A stretch of DNA of 64,000 bases, taken from JAVBQJ01 sp031549115. Lineage in GTDB: Bacteria; Verrucomicrobiota; Lentisphaeria; Victivallales; Victivallaceae. Below, piece by piece: positions 1 to 7,303 of the stretch. Made by a program: the position numbers and the translations under genes. The stretch spans positions 1-64,000 of the forward strand of contig JAVBQJ010000034.1 of NCBI GenBank assembly GCA_031549115.1, in the 5' to 3' direction. The notes under the pieces were generated by a model, which did no database searches, was not told the DNA's origin, and saw nothing but the letters and a program-made list of their open reading frames with translations. How positions within the stretch are numbered: position 1 is the first letter of the stretch; every line of letters begins with the position of its first letter.

Positions 1-60
1 TTGGTTTGTGTTTTTGTTTTTGTGGTTTTGGGTCTATTTCTAACTCCCCCCCTTCCCACA

Positions 61-86
61 TTGGGGGGTTTGTCACTACCCCCCAA
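61..86. other. Hairpin downstream of the ThuA-like gene
   Basis: Arms TTGGGGGG (61-68) and CCCCCCAA (79-86) form a perfect 8-bp stem with a 10-nt loop, 12 bp beyond the stop codon of the minus-strand ThuA-like gene. No T-run follows on the minus strand, so it is not a textbook intrinsic terminator. It could stabilise the 3' end of that mRNA. Bases 1-60 show no supportable gene. Confidence 0.4.
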
Positions 87-98
87 GGCTCTTTTGCT

Positions 99-743
99 TT
101 ACCGTGCCGCCCAGATCAGACCGCGGCGCAGAATTTCCCGCAGTTCGGGAAGCTCGAATTCCGCCGCGCAATGGCCGAGCGAGGAATAGAACACCCGTCC
201 GCATCCGTAGGAGCGTGTCCAGACCACCGGCATCACCGTACCGGCAATCCATGCGCAATGGTCTCCTGAAAAAACCGTCGTGGCGAGGACCCGGTTGCCC
301 GGATCGACGTGCATATAGTATTGTTCCGAACGGACCGAAAAATCCCGCAGTCCGGCCAGCAGCGAATCCGCTCCGGCTTCGATATGCACCGTATAATCGA
401 TGCAGCCGCCGGGGTGGCCGACAAACTGGCCGCCGACCATGAACTGGAATTCGGTGTCTTCACGAAATGCGTCCCCCATGCCGCCATGCCATCCGGCCAG
501 GCCGGAACCGGCGGCCACCGCGGCCCGCAAGTTGCGGGAGCAATCGGCGTCGATCCGCCCCATCGTCCATACCGGCACAATCAGGTCGTATTGTTTCACG
601 GCTTCCTCCTCGCGCAGGCATTCCAGCGTATCGCTCAGAGTCACCACGAATCCGGCCTCCGCCAGCATCCGCCGGACCAATTCTCCGGTCTGCGATGGTT
701 CGTGACCATCCCAGCCGCCGGTGAAAATCAATGCTTTTTTCAT
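99..743 (-). CDS. ThuA-like domain protein
   Basis: A 214-residue cytoplasmic protein of the ThuA (trehalose utilisation) fold, related to class I glutamine amidotransferase-like domains. The family is common in sugar catabolic loci; its exact reaction is unsettled. Visible signatures are the N-terminal strand with GGWDGHEP, the central GWHGGMGDAF stretch, GGQFVGHPGG and the late SLGHCAAEF stretch, matching the order of ThuA proteins over nearly the usual length. An ATG at 743 is preferred over the in-frame GTG at 752 because GGGAG lies 8 nt before the ATG. The oxidoreductase gene at 1116-2207 is upstream on the same strand, separated by a 372-bp hairpin-rich gap, so the two may be expressed separately. 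ThuA and Gfo/Idh/MocA proteins often travel together, which supports a sugar-modifying role (inference). Confidence 0.85.
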   Translation of the reverse strand: MKKALIFTGGWDGHEPSQTGELVRRMLAEAGFVVTLSDTLECLREEEAVKQYDLIVPVWTMGRIDADCSRNLRAAVAAGSGLAGWHGGMGDAFREDTEFQFMVGGQFVGHPGGCIDYTVHIEAGADSLLAGLRDFSVRSEQYYMHVDPGNRVLATTVFSGDHCAWIAGTVMPVVWTRSYGCGRVFYSSLGHCAAEFELPELREILRRGLIWAAR

Positions 744-752
744 CTTCGTCAC

Positions 753-1115
753 TCCCTGGTATAAAAGTCTTTTTTTCGCCGCCGGTGCGGCGCCTCGTTC
801 GCTCTATGTGGAGATTGAATTGTCGCTCACGCTTCCAATCCAATCTCCACCATCGCTACCTCAGGCGGCTCCGGATCGCCTCCCGACGATCCTTCCCTAC
901 AGTTTCGCCCCTTTTGAGGCGGCTGCGCCGCCTGGGGCGACCAGCGCTGTTCGCGCGCTGGACCACTCGTTACGCCCGCTTCGCGGACTGACTCTTCGCC
1001 CGAGAGGGACGAGCCCTCTCGTGTTCGGCTTCGCCCTCGACTCCGTATGACGGAGTGCAAAACCGCCGCTTCGCGGCTCTATTTGATTTTTTCTTTTTTC
1101 TTTTTTTATTTTTTC
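753..1115. other. Hairpin-dense non-coding gap
   Basis: No convincing gene is seen in this gap. It holds a run of strong inverted repeats: CGCCGC 777-782 with GCGGCG 787-792; GTGGAGATTG 808-817 with CAATCTCCAC 841-850; a two-part stem with CGCCCC 906-911/GGGGCG 934-939 enclosing AGGCGGC 917-923/GCCGCCT 927-933; CCAGCGC 941-947/GCGCTGG 955-961; CGAGAGGG 1001-1008/CCCTCTCG 1014-1021; ACTCCGT 1040-1046/ACGGAGT 1050-1056; GCCGC 1065-1069/GCGGC 1073-1077. A T-rich tract runs from about 1080 to 1116. Short reading frames exist on both strands but lack ribosome sites and recognisable content. Confidence 0.6.
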
Positions 1116-2207
1116 TCAGTCTAAATTACCATTCATCGGCAGCGGCGCCGGGCGTGTGCAAGTCGTCACCAGTTCCCATGCCCGCCCTTCCCGCGCCGCA
1201 TCCTCCAGTGCGCACATCACCTCCAGCACGTGCAACGCCAACTCGCCGTTGCAACGGTGCGGCCGGTCGCCCATCACCCCCATCGCCATATCCGCGAGGC
1301 CGATGCTGCGCATATTTTCGGTGTATTCAAACGGCACCGGCGCACTCTCCCAAGCTCGGCCGAAACCGCGCGCATAACGGACCGCGCCCCCGAATCCATT
1401 CGGATCCGGCACCGACAGCGACCCCTCGGAACCATGCAGCTCGATCCACTGGCAATCGCTCTGCCGCACATCGAAGCTCATCACCATCGTAATCAGGGCG
1501 CCGCCGGCAAATTCCAACACCCCGGCCACATGCGTATTCACCTCGACCGGCAACCGGTCCCCCCGGCGCGCCTCGCTCCGGCACAGCCGCTCTGCGAAAC
1601 CCTTGTGCGCCAACGCCACCACCCGTTTGACCGGCCCGAGGAGGTTCACCAGCGCCGTGATGTAATAGGGGCCCATGTCAAACAACGGCCCGCCCCCCTT
1701 CCGGTAGTAAAATTCCGGCTGCGGATGCCAGCTCTCATGGCCGGGGCATTGCATGAACGCGGTGCCGGACAATACTTCGCCGATCCAGCCGTCGTCGATC
1801 AATTTGCGCACACATTGATGGGAACCGCCGAGAAAGGTGTCCGGCGCCGACCCGACCCGCAAATTGCGCGCCGCCGCCTCCTGCATGATCTGTTGCCCCT
1901 CCGCCAGGGTCAGGGCGAACGGTTTTTCCGCGTAGACGTGCTTTCCGGCCCGCAGCGCCGCCAGATCGATCGCCGCATGATACGCCGGCGTGGTGAGATT
2001 GAGCACCGCGTCGATTGCCGGATCGTTCAACAATTCGTCGACCGAAACCGCCCGGCAGTGAAACTCCGCGGCGCGCTGCTGCGCCCGCGCCGCGTCGACA
2101 TCCGCGCAGCACGCATAGTCCAGCATTTTGAAGCTTTGCGCGGCCTGAAAATAGGCCCCGGAAATATTGCCGCACCCGATCACCCCGACCCGGAATCGTT
2201 CCGCCAT
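1116..2207 (-). CDS. Gfo/Idh/MocA family oxidoreductase
   Basis: A 363-residue NAD(P)-dependent oxidoreductase expected to oxidise or reduce a hydroxyl of a sugar or cyclitol; the substrate cannot be read from sequence. The Rossmann fold opens at residues 6-12 with VGVIGCGNIS. The EKPF motif, whose lysine is catalytic in the family, lies near residue 95. The C-terminal substrate domain carries GGGPLFDMGPYY, a stretch typical of this family. The length is normal. GGAGG lies about 7 nt before the ATG. It is divergent from the AraC-type gene beginning near 2315, whose product is a natural candidate regulator (inference from position). A ThuA-like gene follows on the same strand. Confidence 0.9.
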   Translation of the reverse strand: MAERFRVGVIGCGNISGAYFQAAQSFKMLDYACCADVDAARAQQRAAEFHCRAVSVDELLNDPAIDAVLNLTTPAYHAAIDLAALRAGKHVYAEKPFALTLAEGQQIMQEAAARNLRVGSAPDTFLGGSHQCVRKLIDDGWIGEVLSGTAFMQCPGHESWHPQPEFYYRKGGGPLFDMGPYYITALVNLLGPVKRVVALAHKGFAERLCRSEARRGDRLPVEVNTHVAGVLEFAGGALITMVMSFDVRQSDCQWIELHGSEGSLSVPDPNGFGGAVRYARGFGRAWESAPVPFEYTENMRSIGLADMAMGVMGDRPHRCNGELALHVLEVMCALEDAAREGRAWELVTTCTRPAPLPMNGNLD

Positions 2208-2240
2208 AATGCCACCTCCCCGATTTATTTCATCCCGACA

Positions 2241-2269
2241 TTGATATTTTGTGCCGTATGTTATATAGT
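2241..2269 (+). promoter_or_regulatory. Sigma-70-type promoter for the AraC gene
   Basis: TTGATA (2241-2246), a 17-bp spacer and TATAGT (2264-2269). The predicted start near 2276 lies beyond the in-frame ATG at 2249, which argues that translation of the AraC gene begins downstream at 2315. The AT-rich TATATAGTATA core could also serve the divergent oxidoreductase gene. Confidence 0.55.
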
Positions 2270-2314
2270 ATAGCGTCGATTTTCAATAACGAAATAGATT
2301 TTTTTCGCAGTGAT

Positions 2315-3133
2315 ATGGATTTTTTGTGCAAACACTTCGGCGGCAGAAGCCGTCCGCTCCAGTTGGTGCCGGCCGTCGCCAGCATCGGCGTGCTGCCGCG
2401 CAAAACCGAATGGATCAAGGGAACCTTCGGCAGCTTCAATTTGTCGTTCATCCTGGAGGGGCGCGGCGAATACCATTATCGCGGAGTCCGTTACCGGGTC
2501 GAAGCGCCGATGGTGTTGACCCAGTGGCCCGGCGAAGCGATGGACTACGGCCCAAACTGCTGGTGGAGTGAAATTTACGCCATCTATCCGCCGCAGTTTT
2601 TCGACTGTTGGCGCCAGGCCGGAATCGATGTGCACCACCAGCCGTTGTGGCCGGTCAACAACATCGACCGCTTCAATGTACAGCTCCGGCGGCTGCTGGA
2701 AATACTGGCGACACCGATGCCGGAGGCGCTGGAGCTCGATTTGTGCCTGTATGGCATGGCCGGAATCAGCCTGGAGCCCGGCGAGCAGCCGCAGACCCCG
2801 GAAATGGAGCGCTTACAGCTTCAGCGCCAATTGCTGCAGCGGGATTTGCAGAAACATCCCGATTACCGCCGCCTGGCCCGGCAGCTGGGGATGTCGGAAG
2901 CGACGCTGCGGCGGCGCTGGCAGGAACTCCAGCACCTCCCGCCGGGGCGCGACCGCTCTCAACGGCAGCGTGAGAAAGCCTGCCGCCTACTGGTCGAAAG
3001 CACCCTGCCGGTCAAACAGATCGCGGCGGAATGCGGTTTTTCCGACGCGCTGTATTTCAGCCGCCGCTTCCGAATGTGGATGGGCGACACACCGACGCAA
3101 TACCGCCGAAAGTATACCCGTAATTTCGGGTGA
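2315..3133 (+). CDS. AraC family transcriptional regulator
   Basis: A DNA-binding regulator of about 272 residues. The N-terminal half resembles the cupin-like sensing domain of AraC proteins (GRGEYHYRG followed by a strand-rich stretch). The last roughly 90 residues hold two helix-turn-helix motifs, the second being IAAECGFSDALYFSRRFR with the family signature GFSD...F.RRF, ending in GDTPTQYRRK. The start at 2315 is chosen because a good promoter would place the transcript start near 2276; an in-frame ATG at 2249 exists. No clear Shine-Dalgarno sequence precedes either start. It is divergent from the Gfo/Idh/MocA gene and may control that gene and the ThuA-like gene (inference). Confidence 0.88.
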   Translation: MDFLCKHFGGRSRPLQLVPAVASIGVLPRKTEWIKGTFGSFNLSFILEGRGEYHYRGVRYRVEAPMVLTQWPGEAMDYGPNCWWSEIYAIYPPQFFDCWRQAGIDVHHQPLWPVNNIDRFNVQLRRLLEILATPMPEALELDLCLYGMAGISLEPGEQPQTPEMERLQLQRQLLQRDLQKHPDYRRLARQLGMSEATLRRRWQELQHLPPGRDRSQRQREKACRLLVESTLPVKQIAAECGFSDALYFSRRFRMWMGDTPTQYRRKYTRNFG

Positions 3134-3288
3134 GCATTGAAAAGAATGCGGGGGGACTCTCCGCTGGCTCGGTCACAGGACTCCGTACTATTTGACAGAG
3201 AGGGGAGCGTTGGCTGAGCCGGTGTGCGCATGACAATGGCCCCCTCCCCAAAACTCCAAAAAAAATTCACTTTTTTCGGTTTCGGCTA

Positions 3289-3316
3289 TTGACAAAAAAT
3301 AAAAATACACTATACT
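3289..3316 (+). promoter_or_regulatory. Sigma-70 promoter of the LacI gene
   Basis: TTGACA (3289-3294), a 16-bp spacer and TATACT (3311-3316). The predicted transcript start near 3323 falls inside the first operator-like palindrome (3318-3333), so a bound repressor would block initiation. Confidence 0.75.
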
Positions 3317-3317
3317 A

Positions 3318-3375
3318 TTTACAGCGTTGTAAAGAGTTTGCTTTTTTATTTCTCTCAAATTTACAGCGGTGTAAA
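3318..3375. promoter_or_regulatory. Tandem LacI-type operators
   Basis: Two near-identical 16-bp palindromes of form TTTACA-N4-TGTAAA lie at 3318-3333 (TTTACAGCGTTGTAAA) and 3360-3375 (TTTACAGCGGTGTAAA). They are 42 bp apart centre to centre, about four helical turns. The first abuts the -10 box and the second sits 17 bp before the start codon. They are most simply read as autoregulatory sites for the LacI protein encoded immediately downstream. Confidence 0.75.
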
Positions 3376-3392
3376 AAACAGGAAAAACGGCA

Positions 3393-4457
3393 ATGGTGCG
3401 CTTGAAGGATGTAGCCGAACGCAGCGGGGTTTCGTTGAAAACGGTCTCCAATGTGGTCAACAATTACAAACACGTCAGTGAAGCGATGCGCCGGCGGGTG
3501 ATGAAAGCGATTCTGGAAACCGGTTATGTGCCGGACGAATCGGCGCAGCGGCTGGCGCGCGGCAAAGGCGCGGATCACGAAGCCGGATCGGCGGCGCTGC
3601 CGAGCCGGCTGCGGATCGGTTGCCTGGTGCGGCCGGGGATCAACAAATACGATGACCCGTTTCATGCCCGGATCCTGACCGGAATCGAGGAGGAAATCAG
3701 CAAAACACGCAATATTTTCGCCTTTTCCCGCAGCCCCCGGGAATTCGCCGACGATCCGATGCTGATCAACTATCTGAGCCGCGAAGGAACGCTCGACGGG
3801 TTGATTACCTTTGTCTGGCACGACGAGGTCCGCAGCTTCTTTCAATCGCATCTGCCGGGACGCATTCCGGTGTGCTCGGTCAATTTCGTCCCGGAGCTGG
3901 ATTCGCTGTCAATCGATTTTCGTACCGCGATCCGGCTGGTGCTGGACCATCTGACCGCGCTCGGCCACCGGAAAATCGGTTATATCGGTGTCATCGACCC
4001 CTGGTACGGACAGCCGGATTCCCGTTACCAGGCATTCCTGGAGGAGATGCGGCTGCGCCATCTCGAGTTGGTACCGGAGTGGATGCCTGGCGGCGGCGAC
4101 TTCCTGGCCGTGGATTCGGGCCGGCAACTGGCCGAACGCATCCTGCAGGCCAAACGCAGACCGAGTGCGATTGTCTGCGCCACCGATCTCTTTGCCATCG
4201 CCGCCATCAAAGCGCTCCGCAATGCCGGGTTGCGGATTCCGGAGGATATTTCGCTGACCGGATTCGACAACATCGCGCTGGCGGAATTGATCCATCCGGC
4301 TTTGACCACCATCCACATCGACCAGGAGGCCATGGGCCGCGCCGCGGTGCAATTGCTGCTGGCCCGCATCGCCCGGCCCGATGTGCCGCCTTCAACCCAC
4401 TTCATACATCCAGAGCTGATCATCCGGGAGAGCACCGGCACAATAAACGATAAATGA
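3393..4457 (+). CDS. LacI family transcriptional regulator
   Basis: A 354-residue repressor-type protein. The N-terminal helix-turn-helix reads [19 protein letters not shown] (residues 4-22), the LacI signature. A sugar-binding domain of periplasmic-binding-protein type follows, containing [28 protein letters not shown] and SLTGFDN near its C-terminal part. The length is normal. AGGA lies about 10 nt upstream of the ATG. Twin palindromes in its own leader suggest negative autoregulation. The pseudopilin gene begins about 20 bp after its stop, and a secreted protein follows 5 bp after that, so the three genes look like one operon controlled by this protein. The inducer is unknown. Confidence 0.93.
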   Translation: MVRLKDVAERSGVSLKTVSNVVNNYKHVSEAMRRRVMKAILETGYVPDESAQRLARGKGADHEAGSAALPSRLRIGCLVRPGINKYDDPFHARILTGIEEEISKTRNIFAFSRSPREFADDPMLINYLSREGTLDGLITFVWHDEVRSFFQSHLPGRIPVCSVNFVPELDSLSIDFRTAIRLVLDHLTALGHRKIGYIGVIDPWYGQPDSRYQAFLEEMRLRHLELVPEWMPGGGDFLAVDSGRQLAERILQAKRRPSAIVCATDLFAIAAIKALRNAGLRIPEDISLTGFDNIALAELIHPALTTIHIDQEAMGRAAVQLLLARIARPDVPPSTHFIHPELIIRESTGTINDK

Positions 4458-4477
4458 TAAATGGAAAGGATCCGATG

Positions 4478-5203
4478 ATGAAAAAGAAATTCACATTGAT
4501 AGAACTGCTTGTCGTGATTGCGATTATCGCAATTCTTGCCAGCATGCTGCTGCCGGCGCTGAGCAAGGCCCGCGCCGCGGCGCAGTCCACCAAGTGCCTG
4601 AACAATCTGAAGCAAATCGGCCTGGGTCTGTATCTGTACACGGGCAATTTCAATGAATCGTGGCCCTGGCTGGCCACCTACAACAATGGCGGCTGGAACA
4701 ATGAAGGCATGTGGTATACCGCGGTCGGCGACCAGCTCGGATTCAAAGTCCCCGGAAGCGCCTTCGACTTCGAAGTGCCGCAGATCACCTGCCCGACCGA
4801 TCCGGTCGTTCCGCGGGACGGAATCTGGAACACCACGGTAAGCTACGGTTACAACGCCTTTTATCTGGCCAGCAACTATACCGCCTACGGCGGCACCTAC
4901 GGCTCCGGTTCGACTGTGACCAAGGTCAAACTGCCGACGACAACCATTCTCGCCGGTGATCGCGGCTACGATGACACGGCGGCGGATGCCCGCGACGTCG
5001 GCTACATCGGTTACGAAGATTCCGACAAGGGCAGCCGTCCGTCGGCGCGCCACTCCAACGGCTCCAATCTGGCTTTCGCCGACGGCCACGCCGGCAACGA
5101 AAAGCGCGATGCGCTGCTCTATATCACCTCGACGGTGGCAACTCCGATCAACAAATATTTCGGCTACAGCTATCAGGCGGAAGCCTGGCTCACCGGGGAA
5201 TAA
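4478..5203 (+). CDS. Prepilin-type protein, H-X9-DG family
   Basis: A 241-residue pseudopilin-like protein. The start is MKKK just before [14 protein letters not shown] lies 7 nt before this ATG, which favours 4478 over the in-frame ATGs at 4454 and 4475. The N-terminus has the type IV pilin/type II secretion hydrophobic helix with Glu at mature position 5, but the residue before the cleavage point is Lys rather than Gly. Near the C-terminus [12 protein letters not shown] matches the H-X9-DG motif of the prepilin-processing-associated family (DUF1559-like). The protein should sit in the inner membrane with its C-terminal domain outside. It lies between the LacI gene and a secreted protein gene. 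Its role in secretion or glycan binding is not known. Confidence 0.9.
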   Translation: MKKKFTLIELLVVIAIIAILASMLLPALSKARAAAQSTKCLNNLKQIGLGLYLYTGNFNESWPWLATYNNGGWNNEGMWYTAVGDQLGFKVPGSAFDFEVPQITCPTDPVVPRDGIWNTTVSYGYNAFYLASNYTAYGGTYGSGSTVTKVKLPTTTILAGDRGYDDTAADARDVGYIGYEDSDKGSRPSARHSNGSNLAFADGHAGNEKRDALLYITSTVATPINKYFGYSYQAEAWLTGE

Positions 5204-5208
5204 AGACA

Positions 5209-6522
5209 ATGAACTTCGTACGACTTTTCCAGATAATCGCCGTTGCCGGCGGCATGGTTTCGGCCATGGCCGCGCCGGTCATCACTTCGGCGTTGGGCGA
5301 TGAATTCTACTTCGGCAATCCGGATGCGACGACGGAAAATCTGCGCCAGTTCTACCGGACGGTCGCCGGCGAAGGCTTCACGCTAACCTGGGGCGGCAAT
5401 CCCCCCGGCTGGAGCACCGGCTTATGCGAAGACGCCGCCCATCAGGCGTATTTGCAGGAGTGCGCCGCGATCATGCGCGAAAACGGCATCGGCACGGCGT
5501 TCGGCTTCGCTCCGGCGGTACTCTTGCCATACAACGAAAGCACCGGCTTGCGGCGGGAATGGCTGGGGCAGGTATTGAACCCGGAAAGCGGCGTGCGTGA
5601 ATACCCGGAATCCAACTGCTGGAATTACGGCAGCGCGGAAGCGCTGGCGGAGTTCCGCAACCGGATGGAATACTTCTGCAACGCGATGAAGCCGCGCGAG
5701 ATGTTCTTCGTCGACGAGCAGATCCTGATCGCTCCGGGCCCGAATGCCCACGAACAGCGGATGAGCGCGTATTGGAGCAGTCCGACCTACTCGCCCGAAG
5801 CGCTCGCGGATTTCCGCCGCTTCCTGACGGAGCGCGGTTTTACCGGAGCGGCGGAAGCACGTTTTCCGGTTACGACCGTGGCGGTCGCGGCCGGTCCCGA
5901 CGCCAATATGGGACTTCCGGCGATTCCGCTCACCGAAGCCAACCAAGACTATCTGGCTGCCGACGACAACTGGCCGGATTCGCCGTTGTGGCAGGCCTGG
6001 TACCAGTGGCGCGAAGAGCTTTTGACGCAATGGACGGCTACCCAGCTGCAAGTGGCGCGGGATGTGTTCTCGGATAATCCAAACTGGCTCGGCACCATGG
6101 TCAGCTCGCCCACCTTCTGGTTTTCACCCTATACCGGGTTGAACGCGGAGCGGATCGCCGCGCTTCCGGAGGTCGATTATCTGGTCGCCGGTTACATGAA
6201 CGGGCGCAATATCGATGTGCTGCTGCCGGCGGCGCGCAAATTCGACAAGCATCCCGGCGGAATGATCGAACTGGCGATCTACGGAACGCCGGATGGCGTG
6301 GACCCGGCGTATATCGTCAGAAACTTCACCAACCAGCTTGACCGGGGCGCGGAGCTGATGCTGGTCTATCCTCTGAGTGTATTCCGGGAAGACCGGAAAG
6401 ATTCGGAGGAGTGGCACAAGCTCGGCATGGATTACAAGGCTCCGCAAATTCAGGCCTGGCGTCAGTGTGTGGAAATTCTGAACCAACGCGGCGGCGTGCG
6501 CAAGCTGGAATTCAATCCCTGA
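5209..6522 (+). CDS. Secreted protein, possible glycosidase-like TIM barrel
   Basis: A 437-residue protein with a signal peptide (hydrophobic residues about 5-20 ending AMAAP). I do not recognise a defined family. The pattern of alternating strands and helices, aromatic-rich segments (FTLTWGGNPPGW, WNYGSAEALAEFRNRM) and the acidic turn MFFVDEQ around residue 165 are reminiscent of TIM-barrel glycosidases. The gene follows the pseudopilin stop by 5 bp, within the LacI-led operon, which suggests an extracytoplasmic carbohydrate function. No catalytic pair can be assigned. It could equally be a non-catalytic glycan-binding protein. Confidence 0.7.
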   Translation: MNFVRLFQIIAVAGGMVSAMAAPVITSALGDEFYFGNPDATTENLRQFYRTVAGEGFTLTWGGNPPGWSTGLCEDAAHQAYLQECAAIMRENGIGTAFGFAPAVLLPYNESTGLRREWLGQVLNPESGVREYPESNCWNYGSAEALAEFRNRMEYFCNAMKPREMFFVDEQILIAPGPNAHEQRMSAYWSSPTYSPEALADFRRFLTERGFTGAAEARFPVTTVAVAAGPDANMGLPAIPLTEANQDYLAADDNWPDSPLWQAWYQWREELLTQWTATQLQVARDVFSDNPNWLGTMVSSPTFWFSPYTGLNAERIAALPEVDYLVAGYMNGRNIDVLLPAARKFDKHPGGMIELAIYGTPDGVDPAYIVRNFTNQLDRGAELMLVYPLSVFREDRKDSEEWHKLGMDYKAPQIQAWRQCVEILNQRGGVRKLEFNP

Positions 6523-6561
6523 AAAAATTCCCCTCCCCTCCACAAAAAATGAAAATTCGGT

Positions 6562-6590
6562 TTGACAATCCGCACTTCCGGGTATCTATT
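6562..6590 (+). promoter_or_regulatory. Probable peroxiredoxin promoter
   Basis: TTGACA (6562-6567), a 17-bp spacer and TCTATT (6585-6590), 56 bp before the peroxiredoxin start. The -35 box is perfect and the -10 box moderate. Confidence 0.5.
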
Positions 6591-6645
6591 TAATCCATGG
6601 AGAAAACGGGAAAAAAGCTTTCCCGCAACGGAAGGAGGAATCGTT

Positions 6646-7245
6646 ATGGACTGCACCGCCTGTACTCTCGTCACCCGTCCCGCACCGGATTTCACCGCCC
6701 AGGCGGTGATGCCGGACAATACCATCGGCGACTTCACATTGTCGTCGCTGCGGGGCAAATATGTCGTATTGTTCTTCTACCCGATGGACTTCACCTTCGT
6801 CTGTCCGACCGAGCTGGTGGCGTTCGACCGGAAGCTCGACGAGTTCAAAAAACGCGGCACCGAAGTGATTTCGGTCTCGATCGACTCGGTCTACAGCCAC
6901 TGGGCATGGAAAAACACGCCGCGCAACCAGGGCGGCGTCGGCGACCTCGCCTATCCGATGGTTTCCGACCTCACCAAGGAAATTTCCCGGTCGTACGGCA
7001 TTCTCCTGGATGATGCGGTCGCGCTGCGCGGGTTGTTCCTGATCGACCGGAACGGCATTGTCCGCCATTCGGTGGTCAACGATATGCCGCTCGGCCGCAA
7101 CGTCGACGAAGCGCTCCGGATGGTCGACGCGTTGAAGTTTTACGAAGTCAACGGCGAAGTCTGCCCGGCCAACTGGCACCAGGGCGCCGCCGGAGTGAAA
7201 GCCACCCACGAAGGCGTGTCGGATTATCTGGCGCAACAGGCGTAA
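6646..7245 (+). CDS. Typical 2-Cys peroxiredoxin (AhpC/TSA)
   Basis: A 199-residue cytoplasmic thiol peroxidase reducing H2O2, organic peroxides and possibly peroxynitrite. The peroxidatic Cys is C53 in FYPMDFTFVCPTE, and the resolving Cys is C173 in GEVCPANW, so both residues needed for the 2-Cys cycle are present. The start at 6646 is fixed by AAGGAGG upstream; in-frame codons reaching back to 6562 overlap the promoter. Extra Cys residues at 3 and 6 are unusual but lie outside the core. No reductase gene is adjacent, so the electron donor (thioredoxin or AhpF) must be encoded elsewhere. The gene appears monocistronic, between a promoter and a strong hairpin shared with the convergent araB. 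Confidence 0.95.
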   Translation: MDCTACTLVTRPAPDFTAQAVMPDNTIGDFTLSSLRGKYVVLFFYPMDFTFVCPTELVAFDRKLDEFKKRGTEVISVSIDSVYSHWAWKNTPRNQGGVGDLAYPMVSDLTKEISRSYGILLDDAVALRGLFLIDRNGIVRHSVVNDMPLGRNVDEALRMVDALKFYEVNGEVCPANWHQGAAGVKATHEGVSDYLAQQA

Positions 7246-7264
7246 TCGGCGCCCCCCCCAAAAA

Positions 7265-7289
7265 ACAGGCACCGCACCGGTGCCTGTTC
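7265..7289. terminator. Bidirectional terminator hairpin
   Basis: Arms AACAGGCACCG (7265-7275) and CGGTGCCTGTT (7279-7289) form an 11-bp perfect stem with a 3-nt loop between the convergent peroxiredoxin and araB genes. On the minus strand the stem runs into a T tract, so it best terminates the araB operon. The plus-strand tail is weaker. Confidence 0.8.
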
Positions 7290-7303
7290 TTGGGTCCAAC
7301 CGA

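Noticed and set aside
1..189. Small plus-strand frame at the window start
   Set aside because: It crosses the hairpin at 61-86 and the end of the ThuA-like gene, with low-complexity sequence and no visible start signal.
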